Below are positions 12,780-20,123 of a stretch of 20,507 nt of DNA, in pieces (within the stretch, counting starts at the first letter, position 1; every line of letters starts with the position of its first letter). Made by a program: the position numbers and the translations under genes. A model generated the notes under the pieces. The model had not been told where the DNA came from and made no database searches. It saw only the letters and a list, made by a program, of their open reading frames with translations. Source of the DNA: a virus; IMG/VR virus record IMGVR_UViG_3300037119_002348, positions 1-20,507 of that record; one strand, given 5' to 3'.

Positions 12780-13447
12780 AGCTGTTTGTCGACTCGGCCA
12801 ATCTTGCGGCCATCGAGGACGCGCTGCGTACCGGCGCGGTGAGCGGCGTCACGACGAACCCGAGCATCCTGGCGAAAGAGGGCGTGACCGACCCGTTGCG
12901 CCACTATGACGTGATCCTGGAGCAGTTTGGTCGCTACGGCATGAATCTGCCATTGAGCGTTGAGGTGACTGAGTCGGAACCCGTCGCCATGTTCGGCGAG
13001 GCGCTGCGCATCGTGGGAGCCCTGGACTACCCGCATCTGGCTATCAAAGTGCCAATTCAGTGGTCGTGGCTCCCCGTGGTGCGCCGATTGATCGCAGAGA
13101 GCATCAACGTCAACGTCACGGCGTGCATGTCCTACGCCCAGGCGATCGTGGCCGCGGACGCTGGCGCAACCTACGTCAGCCTGTTCTGGAACCGTATTCG
13201 CGATGGAGGCGAGCAGCCAGCCGAGATTGTGCGGGCGGTCCGCACAACCTTCCGCGAGAATGATTGCAAGACCAATATCATCGTCGGCTCGATCCGCTCA
13301 ACACGCGATGTGACCGACGCCATCATGGCTGGCGCGGACATCGTGACCGTGCCGCCACAGTTTCTCGCGCCGCTGTGCGACCACCCGAAGACCGACGAAG
13401 TGATCAGCCAGTTCCTGCGGGACGCTAAACAACCCATTCACGTCTAA
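12776..13447 (+). CDS. Transaldolase / fructose-6-phosphate aldolase-like (TalC/FSA type)
   Basis: This is a 223-residue TIM-barrel protein of the short transaldolase class. MKLFVDSANLAAIEDAL and GVTTNPSILAKEG (24-36) are family hallmarks, and K91 in HLAIKVPI is the expected Schiff-base lysine. Later barrel strands are altered: INVNVTACMS where relatives usually read NVTxxFS, and YVSLFWNRIRDGG where they usually read a VS.F.GR..D block. The ATG at 12776 is used (ATGA with the isomerase stop); an upstream in-frame GTG at 12740 lies inside the isomerase gene. Transaldolase can produce sedoheptulose 7-phosphate from fructose 6-phosphate and erythrose 4-phosphate, exactly the substrate of GmhA, so it may feed the heptose pathway. 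A related aldolase reaction cannot be excluded. Confidence 0.84.
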   Translation: MKLFVDSANLAAIEDALRTGAVSGVTTNPSILAKEGVTDPLRHYDVILEQFGRYGMNLPLSVEVTESEPVAMFGEALRIVGALDYPHLAIKVPIQWSWLPVVRRLIAESINVNVTACMSYAQAIVAADAGATYVSLFWNRIRDGGEQPAEIVRAVRTTFRENDCKTNIIVGSIRSTRDVTDAIMAGADIVTVPPQFLAPLCDHPKTDEVISQFLRDAKQPIHV

Positions 13448-13472
13448 CCGCCCTGGAGGTGGGACCGACAAT

Positions 13473-15005
13473 ATGCCGAACCCACTTCAGGCCATTGGGA
13501 AGATGCTGCGCGGCGATTACTTGTCGCACAAGTTCACGCCGCTCGATCCGAGCGTCAACTGGCAGTACATCAATCACCTGGTCTACACGGCCAACACGGT
13601 CCCGTACTCGCAGGACTACAGCGGCGACGGCAACTCGGCCGTGTTTGCCTGCTTGCGGGCGCTCGCCTACGCCAGCATTGAGGCCCCGCTTCGGGTCTGG
13701 AAACTCGACGCCAAGCAGGAACGTGAGCCGCTCTTCACCAGCCCCATCCTCGACCTGCTGGACGAGCCGCACCCCGACCTCGACCTGAACGAGATCCGCT
13801 GGTGGTCGGCTTGGGCACGGCATATCGACGGCAACGCGTACGTGCTCAAGGTCCGCTCGGGCAATTCGACGTTCGGTACGCCCGTTGAGTTGTGGCCGAT
13901 CAGCCCGACCAGGATGCGGCCACACACTGAGCGCGGCTCGAACAACTTCATCGACTGGTACGAACTCGACCGTTACAACGGCGGGCCGCCGCAAGAAATC
14001 CCGGTCGAGAACGTCATTCATTTCAAGCTGGGCGTCGATCCGTACGATACGCGTAAGGGCATCAGCCCCCTGAAGCGGCTGGTTCGCGAGATCGCCAGCG
14101 ACGGCGAGGCCACACGGTACGCAGACGCCTTGCTCCGCAACTTCGGCACACCGGGTCTGGTGGCCAAGCTGCCGGCCGAGACGATGCTGGCGCCGAAACA
14201 GATCGAGGAACTCAAGGCGAGCATCAGCCAATCCTTCGGTGGCGAGAATCGTGGCCGAGTCGGCGTGCTGTCGGGCGGCGCGGATATGGAACAATTCGGG
14301 TTCTCGCCGGACCAGTTGAACCTGAAGGTGCTCCACGACGTTCCTGAGACGCGTATCGCCGCGGTCATGGGCGTTGACCCGCTGGTAGCACGATTGGGCG
14401 TTGGGCTCGAGCAGACCAGCAACTACGCCAGCGCTCGCCAGGTCCGGGAAAACTTCACCGAGCTGACCATCATCCCGTTGTGGACGATGGATGAGTCGAA
14501 GTGGAATCGCAAACTCAAGCGGGACTTTACGGACGATCGGTCGATCATCATCGCGCACGATCTGACCGAGGTGCGCAGCCTTCAGGAAGACGAGAACGAG
14601 AAGTACAAACGGGTCATCCTCGCGGTTCAGGCCGGCGTCTTTAGTCGCGAGATGGCCTTGCGCGAGCTAGGTTTTGACGTGCTGGCTGAGGATGATTCGC
14701 TGTGGGTGCCGACGGCTGGCAAGTGGGTCGCGGTGAGCGATAGCGTCACGGACCCCGAGGCAGAGCGCCAGCAGGCATTGGCCGAGGCCGAGGCAAGGCG
14801 ACCAGCACCAGGGCTACCAGCGGCAGGCGCGCCTGCTACGCAGCCGGCGGCCCCTTCAGGCGGGAAGGCCCGCGGCGATGCGTTTGCTGAGGTGGTGCAG
14901 AGCATCGTGGATCAGGCAGCGGGCGACTTCGCTGACGACCTGCAGCGGCTGCAGGACGGCCAGCAGAAGCGCGTTACCAACAGCCTTGTCAATGGCTCGC
15001 GCTGA
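13473..15005 (+). CDS. Phage portal protein (HK97-type)
   Basis: This 510-residue portal is preceded by GGAGGT at 13455-13460 after a short gap, the first clear ribosome-binding site since the sugar module began. Typical HK97-family portal stretches are seen: SAVFACLRALAYASIEAPLRVW near the start, LLDEPHPDLDLNEIRWWSAWARHIDGNAYVLKVR, VIHFKLGVDPYDTRKGISPLKRL, FGTPGLVAKLPAE, and VPETRIAAVMGVDPLVARLGVGLEQTSNYASARQ. The C-terminal ~80 residues are Ala/Pro/Gln-rich and variable. Twelve subunits form the ring at the capsid vertex through which terminase pumps DNA. The stop overlaps the next start by 14 bases. Confidence 0.95.
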   Translation: MPNPLQAIGKMLRGDYLSHKFTPLDPSVNWQYINHLVYTANTVPYSQDYSGDGNSAVFACLRALAYASIEAPLRVWKLDAKQEREPLFTSPILDLLDEPHPDLDLNEIRWWSAWARHIDGNAYVLKVRSGNSTFGTPVELWPISPTRMRPHTERGSNNFIDWYELDRYNGGPPQEIPVENVIHFKLGVDPYDTRKGISPLKRLVREIASDGEATRYADALLRNFGTPGLVAKLPAETMLAPKQIEELKASISQSFGGENRGRVGVLSGGADMEQFGFSPDQLNLKVLHDVPETRIAAVMGVDPLVARLGVGLEQTSNYASARQVRENFTELTIIPLWTMDESKWNRKLKRDFTDDRSIIIAHDLTEVRSLQEDENEKYKRVILAVQAGVFSREMALRELGFDVLAEDDSLWVPTAGKWVAVSDSVTDPEAERQQALAEAEARRPAPGLPAAGAPATQPAAPSGGKARGDAFAEVVQSIVDQAAGDFADDLQRLQDGQQKRVTNSLVNGSR

Positions 15006-15585
15006 AGTCAAGCAGGGCGCCGACGAACAGCACGGCTTCCGCGACGACGACCTCGAGCTTGCGCTCCTGACGGCGGCTTTCGCGCTGTGGTACGGCACCA
15101 CCTTGCGAGCGGTTCATACGCTGGCGTTGCGCGTGCTCAATCTCGGCACGGTCCCGCTCGATGATCCGTCGGTACGACAGATTGTCATGGCTGGGCGTGC
15201 AGCCGCGGTCGCGGTCGATGCCACCACACGGCGGCTAATCGCCGAACGAATCAGCACTGGACTCGAGCAGGGTTTGACGGTCAGCCAGATCGCGTATGGC
15301 ACGCCCGACTTTCCAGGAATCACGGGCCTGTTCGAGGACACGTGGAAGGGCCGGCCGCTCACGGTAGCCAGGACGGAGTTACAGAAGGCGCAGCTCCTGG
15401 CTACTGCGAACCGCTTTCAAACGGTTGGCCGCGGCGTAGTAACCGGCTTACTCGCCCACGATGGCGACCATGATGCGGCCTGCGCGGCTCGGGATGGACG
15501 CATCTTCCCGGTCAGTCAGCCGCCCGATCTACTTCACCCCAACTGCCGCCTTGTTGTCAGTCCAGTTATTGGAGGAGTCCCGTGA
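14992..15585 (+). CDS. Head morphogenesis protein (SPP1 gp7 / MuF-like)
   Basis: This is a 197-residue protein. The ATG at 14992 is chosen because the family-like sequence begins there and it slightly overlaps the portal stop; upstream frame sequence is a shadow of the portal. The C-terminal half has the MuF/gp7 pattern: RPLTVARTELQKAQLLATANRFQ, then LLAHDGDHDAACAARDGRIFPV and PPDLLHPNCRLVVSPV, where the D-x-C...G..F.....P.HPNCRC-like block is diagnostic. Such minor head proteins sit at the portal and are packaged in a few copies. It ends in a GTGA overlap. Confidence 0.86.
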   Translation: MARAEVKQGADEQHGFRDDDLELALLTAAFALWYGTTLRAVHTLALRVLNLGTVPLDDPSVRQIVMAGRAAAVAVDATTRRLIAERISTGLEQGLTVSQIAYGTPDFPGITGLFEDTWKGRPLTVARTELQKAQLLATANRFQTVGRGVVTGLLAHDGDHDAACAARDGRIFPVSQPPDLLHPNCRLVVSPVIGGVP

Positions 15586-16025
15586 CCACAGTTGTGCGGC
15601 CCAGCGAGGCCGACCTGATCGCGATAGCACGCCGTATCAGTGGCCCGCTATCTCCAGAAGGTGCCGATGCCTGGTATCGCAACGATGCCGCCGCGCTGAT
15701 CGAGGAGGTGCGTACGCTGCGTCAGGAGGCCGAGGCCGCGCGTCAAAGTTTTCTCAATGATGGCGCTCAGGCTGAACCGGACGCGCCGCTTGTCGAGTGG
15801 GCGAGGGCATGGAAGGCGAACACGACGGGCTTCTGGGAGAAGACGCAGACGAAGCATTTGCGTCAGAAGATCGTCGAGTTGACTCGAGCCAATGAAGACT
15901 TGCAGGCCACGATTGAGAAAGAGCGCGAGGATCACGAGCATCTCGTCGAAGCGGTCAACGCGCGCCACTCTGAACTGGCGGCTGAGGTCAAGCGGAATCT
16001 GATCAGGACTGCGGGGCTCCTGTGA
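15582..16025 (+). CDS. Hypothetical coiled-coil protein in head cassette (147 aa)
   Basis: The GTG start overlaps the MuF-like stop (GTGA) and the stop overlaps the next GTG. The middle and end are strongly charged helix (LIEEVRTLRQEAEAARQ, then KTKHLRQKIVELTRANEDLQATIEKEREDHEHL as a long heptad region from about residue 88 to 125) and should form a coiled coil. No cysteine, signal or enzyme motif. Its position between the minor head protein and the protease would suit a scaffold or head-assembly helper, but similar proteins are also found as accessory genes. Confidence 0.6.
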   Translation: MTTVVRPSEADLIAIARRISGPLSPEGADAWYRNDAAALIEEVRTLRQEAEAARQSFLNDGAQAEPDAPLVEWARAWKANTTGFWEKTQTKHLRQKIVELTRANEDLQATIEKEREDHEHLVEAVNARHSELAAEVKRNLIRTAGLL

Positions 16026-16234
16026 CCAAACGGCGGGCGAAGGCACCGGTACTCACGCCTCATGGGTTCGACCTGGCGTACGGGAAGGATTCCGCCGCGC
16101 AGCCGGGCATGGTCATGTTCAGAATTGCCAACGAAGGCGTGATCAAGTGGGAGTTGAACATGCCGCCCGAGGAGTTCCTGGTCCTGGCGCACGCGTTCGA
16201 GAACGTGGCTCGAGCCGTCGCCGCGGACGTGTAG
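16022..16234 (+). CDS. Small hypothetical protein (70 aa)
   Basis: The GTG start overlaps the preceding stop (GTGA). The product has a basic first ten residues, then a compact mixed alpha/beta segment (DSAAQPGMVMFRIANEGVIKWELNMPPEEFLVLAHAFENVARAVA) that reads like a small folded domain. I do not recognise it. It ends 16 bases before the end of the convergent minus-strand gene at 16251-16505. Confidence 0.55.
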   Translation: MTKRRAKAPVLTPHGFDLAYGKDSAAQPGMVMFRIANEGVIKWELNMPPEEFLVLAHAFENVARAVAADV

Positions 16235-16250
16235 AAGAACGAACCCGACT

Positions 16251-16505
16251 TCAGCGGTTCCTGGCCCGGCTTAACGCTAGCCAGCCAGGGATCTCGTGTC
16301 CATGGTTCTCACACACGGTATCGCCATAGCCAGCTAAGCGATGGCACTGGTCGCATTCGTCCTTAGGACGGCGACTCCATACGTAGTGCCCGTAGCCGTG
16401 TTCTGGGTCTTCATGCCCCTCTGGTCGGTCGCATGTGGCGAAGTGGATGTCGCCGCTAGAGAGCACTTGGATCTCAGGGTACTCGTCGCCGCACTCGTTC
16501 AACAT
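16251..16505 (-). CDS. Minus-strand small zinc-binding-like protein (84 aa)
   Basis: This is one of only two convincing minus-strand genes. The product has two Cys/His groups: C25-H31-H40 (CDRPEGHEDPEHGYGHYVWS, a pattern familiar from small phage and actinobacterial proteins of the form C..PEGH...H...H..W) and C51, C54, C65, H68 (CDQC...VCENHGH). The spacing is strongly non-random and no plus-strand gene overlaps it, so it is unlikely to be a shadow. It fills the gap between the small gene ending at 16234 and the glycosyltransferase start at 16523, only 17 bases from the latter and divergent from it. No ribosome-binding site is strong. Function unknown. Confidence 0.6.
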   Translation of the reverse strand: MLNECGDEYPEIQVLSSGDIHFATCDRPEGHEDPEHGYGHYVWSRRPKDECDQCHRLAGYGDTVCENHGHEIPGWLALSRARNR

Positions 16506-16522
16506 GGGGGGATTTTACCACC

Positions 16523-17647
16523 TTGGCACTTGGCCGTGCTCCACGTACCTTAGCTCTAGTCGGAGATGAGACTGGATGCTCCCTTTGGAGAGTCTGGCAA
16601 CCATTCGCTGAGTTAGAGAACCGCGGGTTTATTGCCGAGTGGGCACATAAAGATAAGGCCGACCAGATCCTGCCGCTGGTTGCGGTTGGACGCTACGACG
16701 CCGTCATTACGCCGCGGATCGTGTGGCCGGTCGAGAAGATCGGTGAGCAGTGGATCAGGGCGATTCATAACGCCGGGCTGGCCTGGATTTACGAGGTCGA
16801 CGACGATGTGTTCTCGCCGCGCATCGTTGAACGGCAGATGCGTGTCTTCCCGACCGAACGCGAGAAGGGCGCTGAGCAGCTCGAATGGGAACGGCTCGAG
16901 CGCATCAAACTCTTGAGGTCGTGCGATGGCGTCACGGTCGCCAGCCGGCGACTCGCGACGATTGTGCGCCGGTATGCGCCTGACGGTACGCCGGTGTACT
17001 GGATTCCCAATGCGATCGACGCGAAGTGGTTCAAGTCGACGCTCCGCGGAATCGGTCGTATCCCCGCGCTGGAAGGCAAGCTAACCATCGGCTGGGCGGG
17101 CGGCGCCCGCGAAGAGGCCGATATGAAGCCGCTGGCGCTGGCGTGGCCGATCATTGCCGAGCGGTATCCCGACGTCCAGTTCGTCATTCAGGGCCACATG
17201 AGCGATTCGCTCTACCACTGCCTGCCGCGGGATCGGCTGCACACGCTGCCGTGGCTGCAATTGCACGAGTACCCGCGCGCACTGATCAACTTCGATATTG
17301 GCTGCTGCAGTGTTGCGCCGCTGGTGTTCAACACGAGCAAGACAGCTATCAAGTGGTACGAGATGACGTTAGCCGGCGTGACGTGCGTCGTCAGCCCGAC
17401 GTTGTACGGCCCCGAGGTGACGGACGGCGAGGATGCGCTAGTGGCCGACACGGTCGATCAGTGGGTAACGGCGCTGAGCCGGCTGATCGAGGACGCCGAG
17501 TTACGCAGGACGCTGAGCCGGAACGCCCGGCGCAAGGTCATGGAAGAACACTCACTGGAACAGAACTGGTGGCGTTGGCCGGAAGCCTGGTCGGACGCGA
17601 TCGAACGATTCCGCGCGAAGCCGAGACTTATTCTCGCGACGGCGTAA
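16523..17647 (+). CDS. Glycosyltransferase, GT-B/GT4-like
   Basis: This 374-residue protein starts at a TTG with a G6 run 12 bases upstream. The N-terminal domain contains GCSLWRVWQPFAEL (18-31), DAVITPRIVWP and WIYEVDDDVF (88-97), typical of a group of phage and bacterial GT-B enzymes. The linker IPNAID (161-166) and the C-terminal domain motifs LTIGWAGG.REEADMKPLA, PDVQFVIQGH and TAIKWYEMTLAGVTCVVS...GPEVTDGEDALVAD match the nucleotide-sugar side of the GT4-like fold, where a Glu follows the SKTAIKWYE segment. No membrane segment is seen, so it should act in the cytoplasm. It could transfer the heptose-based sugar made by the 8483-13447 module to a phage protein, DNA or host molecule; donor and acceptor are inferred. 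It interrupts the normal head-gene order. Confidence 0.82.
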   Translation: MALGRAPRTLALVGDETGCSLWRVWQPFAELENRGFIAEWAHKDKADQILPLVAVGRYDAVITPRIVWPVEKIGEQWIRAIHNAGLAWIYEVDDDVFSPRIVERQMRVFPTEREKGAEQLEWERLERIKLLRSCDGVTVASRRLATIVRRYAPDGTPVYWIPNAIDAKWFKSTLRGIGRIPALEGKLTIGWAGGAREEADMKPLALAWPIIAERYPDVQFVIQGHMSDSLYHCLPRDRLHTLPWLQLHEYPRALINFDIGCCSVAPLVFNTSKTAIKWYEMTLAGVTCVVSPTLYGPEVTDGEDALVADTVDQWVTALSRLIEDAELRRTLSRNARRKVMEEHSLEQNWWRWPEAWSDAIERFRAKPRLILATA

Positions 17648-17849
17648 GGACGTAGAACTCGTCATCGGCTTGACCGACGACTCGATGCGCTTCGATCCAT
17701 CCTTCAGTCACACGCAGAATAGCGCCACATTCTTCGGCCGAGATGTTTACCTTTCCGTCTAGCGTCAAGTGATCAGACTTGACGAAGAAGAACTCTCGGG
17801 CTACGAGGAATCGACGCAACACCTCGGCTAGCAGTTCTGTGTCAGTCAT
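17628..17849 (-). CDS. Minus-strand hypothetical protein (73 aa)
   Basis: From the ATG at 17849 the product reads MTDTELLAEVLRRFLVAREFFFVKSDHLTLDGKVNISAEECGAILRVTEGW..., with regular helix/strand composition. It is the only plausible coding frame in the roughly 275-base gap between the glycosyltransferase and the protease, and its last 20 bases overlap the glycosyltransferase end tail-to-tail. A longer version from 17963 or 17894 is possible, but that extra part looks unlike protein. No family is recognised, though such short acidic proteins are common in actinobacterial phages. Confidence 0.5.
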   Translation of the reverse strand: MTDTELLAEVLRRFLVAREFFFVKSDHLTLDGKVNISAEECGAILRVTEGWIEAHRVVGQADDEFYVLTPSRE

Positions 17850-17922
17850 CAACCAGTAGTTTATCCGCCGGCGCGAGCAATCTCCCCGGCTCATCTTCAA
17901 CGCTTCATGAAGGGAGCCGGCT

Positions 17923-18771
17923 TTGCTGTACCTGTCTACACCGCTGGAGCTGGTCGAGATCAAGGCCGACTCGTCCGGCGCTATGGAATTTTCTGCTTAC
18001 GCGTCGACCTTCAACAACAAGGACCACGGCGGCGATGTCATCACCAAAGGCGCGTTTAGCGCCAGTCTCGCCGAACGCAAGTTCCGGCCGCTGCTCTGGC
18101 AGCACGACATGCGCGAGCCGATCGGTATCGAAAAATCGCTCAAGGAAGATGGCCGTGGCTTACTCGGTACGTGGGAACTGGTCGATACGCAGCGTGGTCG
18201 TGAAGCCTACAAACTGCTCAAGGCCGGCGCGGTCCGTTCCATGTCGATTGGCTATGTGCCGGTCGAATTCAAGTTCGATGACGCCGGCGACACGCGCATT
18301 CTCAACCGTATCGACCTGCTCGAAAATAGCGTGGTCAGCTTGCCGATGAACGAGCAGGCCCAGGTGCAATCCGTCAAGCACGTCCATTGCGCGACATGCA
18401 TGGCACTCGTCGAAACACCTAAGAAGGAGGAGGAGCCCCCTACCGAAACCGAAGATAAATACGGGGATATGACGCTGGCGCAACTCGCCGGCGCAGTCAG
18501 TGAGGTGGTCGCAGCGTTCGGTGAACGCGCCCGCGGCTTTCTCGACAAACTCTCGGCCAGCGATCTTGACCTGACCGAATCGAAGCGCACAGACCTCCAG
18601 GCACTTCTCGAGACGTTCTCGGGGATCGACGCCGTGCGTCACGACGCCGAAGCGGTACTGGCTCACAAGCAGCACCAGGTACCCGACCCGACGACTAGCC
18701 AGATCAGTGCGACTGCCCTGGCTCTTGAACTGGCCCGTCACCGCCTCCGAGCGCGTGGCGTGGAGGTCTGA
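17923..18771 (+). CDS. HK97-family prohead protease
   Basis: This is a 282-residue protein starting at TTG with GGGAG about seven bases upstream. The protease domain fills the first ~155 residues: FSAYASTFNNKDHGGDVITKGAF (23-45), LLWQHDMREPIG (57-68) with the catalytic H61, and VRSMSIGY (104-111) with the probable nucleophile S108, then LLENSVVSLPMNEQAQV. The C-terminal 125 residues are a long charged, helical tail with CATC at about 152-155; this might act as an internal scaffold, as in other phages where protease and scaffold are joined. It cleaves the capsid delta domain during maturation. The capsid gene begins seven bases after its stop. Confidence 0.92.
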   Translation: MLYLSTPLELVEIKADSSGAMEFSAYASTFNNKDHGGDVITKGAFSASLAERKFRPLLWQHDMREPIGIEKSLKEDGRGLLGTWELVDTQRGREAYKLLKAGAVRSMSIGYVPVEFKFDDAGDTRILNRIDLLENSVVSLPMNEQAQVQSVKHVHCATCMALVETPKKEEEPPTETEDKYGDMTLAQLAGAVSEVVAAFGERARGFLDKLSASDLDLTESKRTDLQALLETFSGIDAVRHDAEAVLAHKQHQVPDPTTSQISATALALELARHRLRARGVEV

Positions 18772-18778
18772 ACACATC

Positions 18779-20098
18779 ATGGCTATGTCAATTGCCGAGG
18801 CTCAAGGCGCGCTCAAGGAAAAACTTGAGCAGGCCGACCTGCGCGAACGGAAGTATTCCGGCGATCCGGAGCAGATGCCCAACGAGGAGCGCGAAGAGCA
18901 GCAGAAGTTGCTCAACGATATCGCTGGCCTCGAAACTACGCTGAACACGCTCGAGGACGCCGAGCAGCGCAAGCAGCGGCTCGCCGACTTGTGGGAGCGC
19001 ACGAAGCGACCGGCTAACGGCGCGCGACCAACGTACGCCGGCGACGAGATGCTCGAAGGCAAGCGGTTCTCACCAGGTCGTCAGTTCCTCGAATCGCTGG
19101 ACTATCGGTCGGCCAAACAGCGCAATCTGTTCGACTCGAACCTGAGTCGTGTTGAACTCAATGCGACGATGTCCGAGGGCACGAGCATGCTCGAGTGGGC
19201 GCAGTCGAAAGCGTTGCTGCGCGGCGGCTCGACTACTTCTGGCGGCGCGTTCGTGCTCGAGGATCACCAGCCAGGGTTCCTCGACATTTTGCAGGCGCCG
19301 CTCAACGTCATCGACATTATTCAGCGCTCGCAGACTTCGAGTGACACCATTGAGTACGTCAGGGAAGACACGTTCACCAACTCCGCGGCGTTCGTCGCTG
19401 AGGCAACGGGTTATACGGCGTCGACGCTTGGCGGTACGGGCCTCAAGCCTGAAAGCGCGCTGGCATACAGCACTCAGACGGCGACCGTTCGCACGATGGC
19501 TCACTGGATCCCGGTCACCAACCGCATGCTCCAGGATGCACCGGCGATCCGCGGCGTCATCGATGGCCGGCTGCTCTTCGGATTGCAGCAGAAACTGCAA
19601 TCGCAGATTGTTTCGGGCGATGGCACCGGTGAGAACCTGACCGGCATCCTGAACTCGGGTATCGGCGTCGTGGGCAAGGGCTCCGACTCCGTGATCGACG
19701 CTCTGTACAAGGGGCGCACGATGGTCACCTGGACGGGCTACGGGCGCGCGACCGCGTTCATTCTGAACCCGACCGACTGGCAGACCATTCGTCTGGCACG
19801 TGAAACCGCGATCACCGGCGTCAATCCGGGCGGGTATCTGTTCGGTCCTCCGTCCGGTATGGGCGCCCCCACGTTGTGGGGTATTCCGGTCGTCGAAGAT
19901 CCGAACATGACGCAGGGCACCGGCCTGGTCGGCGACTTCCAGCAAGGCGCCACGCTCTACGATCGCGAACAGGGCGCGGTCAGGGTGGGCACGGTGAACG
20001 ACCAATTCATCAGAAATATTCAAACAATTCTGGCGGAATTGAGGGTGGCATTTGTAGTCTGGCGTCCCGCCGTTTTTGCCCGAGTAACTGGGTTGTAG
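18779..20098 (+). CDS. Major capsid protein (HK97 fold)
   Basis: This is a 439-residue protein; ATG 18779 is used (an alternative ATG at 18785), with GGAGG at 18762-18766. Residues 1-90 are a charged coiled coil (AEAQGALKEKLEQADLRERKY...EEREEQQKLLNDIAGLETTLNTLEDAEQRKQRLADL) equivalent to the delta/scaffolding domain. The rest matches phage HK97-type capsids: GGAFVLEDHQPGFLDILQAPLNVIDIIQRSQTSSDTIEYVRE, AFVAEATGYTASTLGGTGLKPESALAYSTQTATVRTMAHWIPVTNRMLQDAPA, LVSGDGTGENLTGILN-like, AFILNPTDWQTIRLARE, LWGIPVVEDPNMTQGTGLVGDF. It forms the icosahedral shell after cleavage by the upstream protease. Confidence 0.95.
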   Translation: MAMSIAEAQGALKEKLEQADLRERKYSGDPEQMPNEEREEQQKLLNDIAGLETTLNTLEDAEQRKQRLADLWERTKRPANGARPTYAGDEMLEGKRFSPGRQFLESLDYRSAKQRNLFDSNLSRVELNATMSEGTSMLEWAQSKALLRGGSTTSGGAFVLEDHQPGFLDILQAPLNVIDIIQRSQTSSDTIEYVREDTFTNSAAFVAEATGYTASTLGGTGLKPESALAYSTQTATVRTMAHWIPVTNRMLQDAPAIRGVIDGRLLFGLQQKLQSQIVSGDGTGENLTGILNSGIGVVGKGSDSVIDALYKGRTMVTWTGYGRATAFILNPTDWQTIRLARETAITGVNPGGYLFGPPSGMGAPTLWGIPVVEDPNMTQGTGLVGDFQQGATLYDREQGAVRVGTVNDQFIRNIQTILAELRVAFVVWRPAVFARVTGL

Positions 20099-20111
20099 TC
20101 ACAAGGTGACT
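20097..20111 (+). other. Short stem-loop after the capsid gene
   Basis: AGTCAC (20097-20102) pairs with GTGACT (20106-20111) around a three-base AAG loop, directly at the capsid stop codon. There is no T-run, so a strong terminator is not supported. It could slightly attenuate read-through or protect the capsid mRNA end. The following gene begins 12 bases on. Confidence 0.3.
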
Positions 20112-20123
20112 GGACTCTAAGTC

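Noticed and set aside
13425-14558. Long open frame on the minus strand (377 codons) opposite the portal gene
   Set aside because: It lies antisense to a clear portal protein, its product has no recognisable motif and is rich in Arg/Val as expected for the reverse of GC-rich coding DNA.
19070-20023. Minus-strand open frame (317 codons) opposite the capsid gene
   Set aside because: It is a shadow of the capsid gene, with arginine-rich composition and no domain signature.
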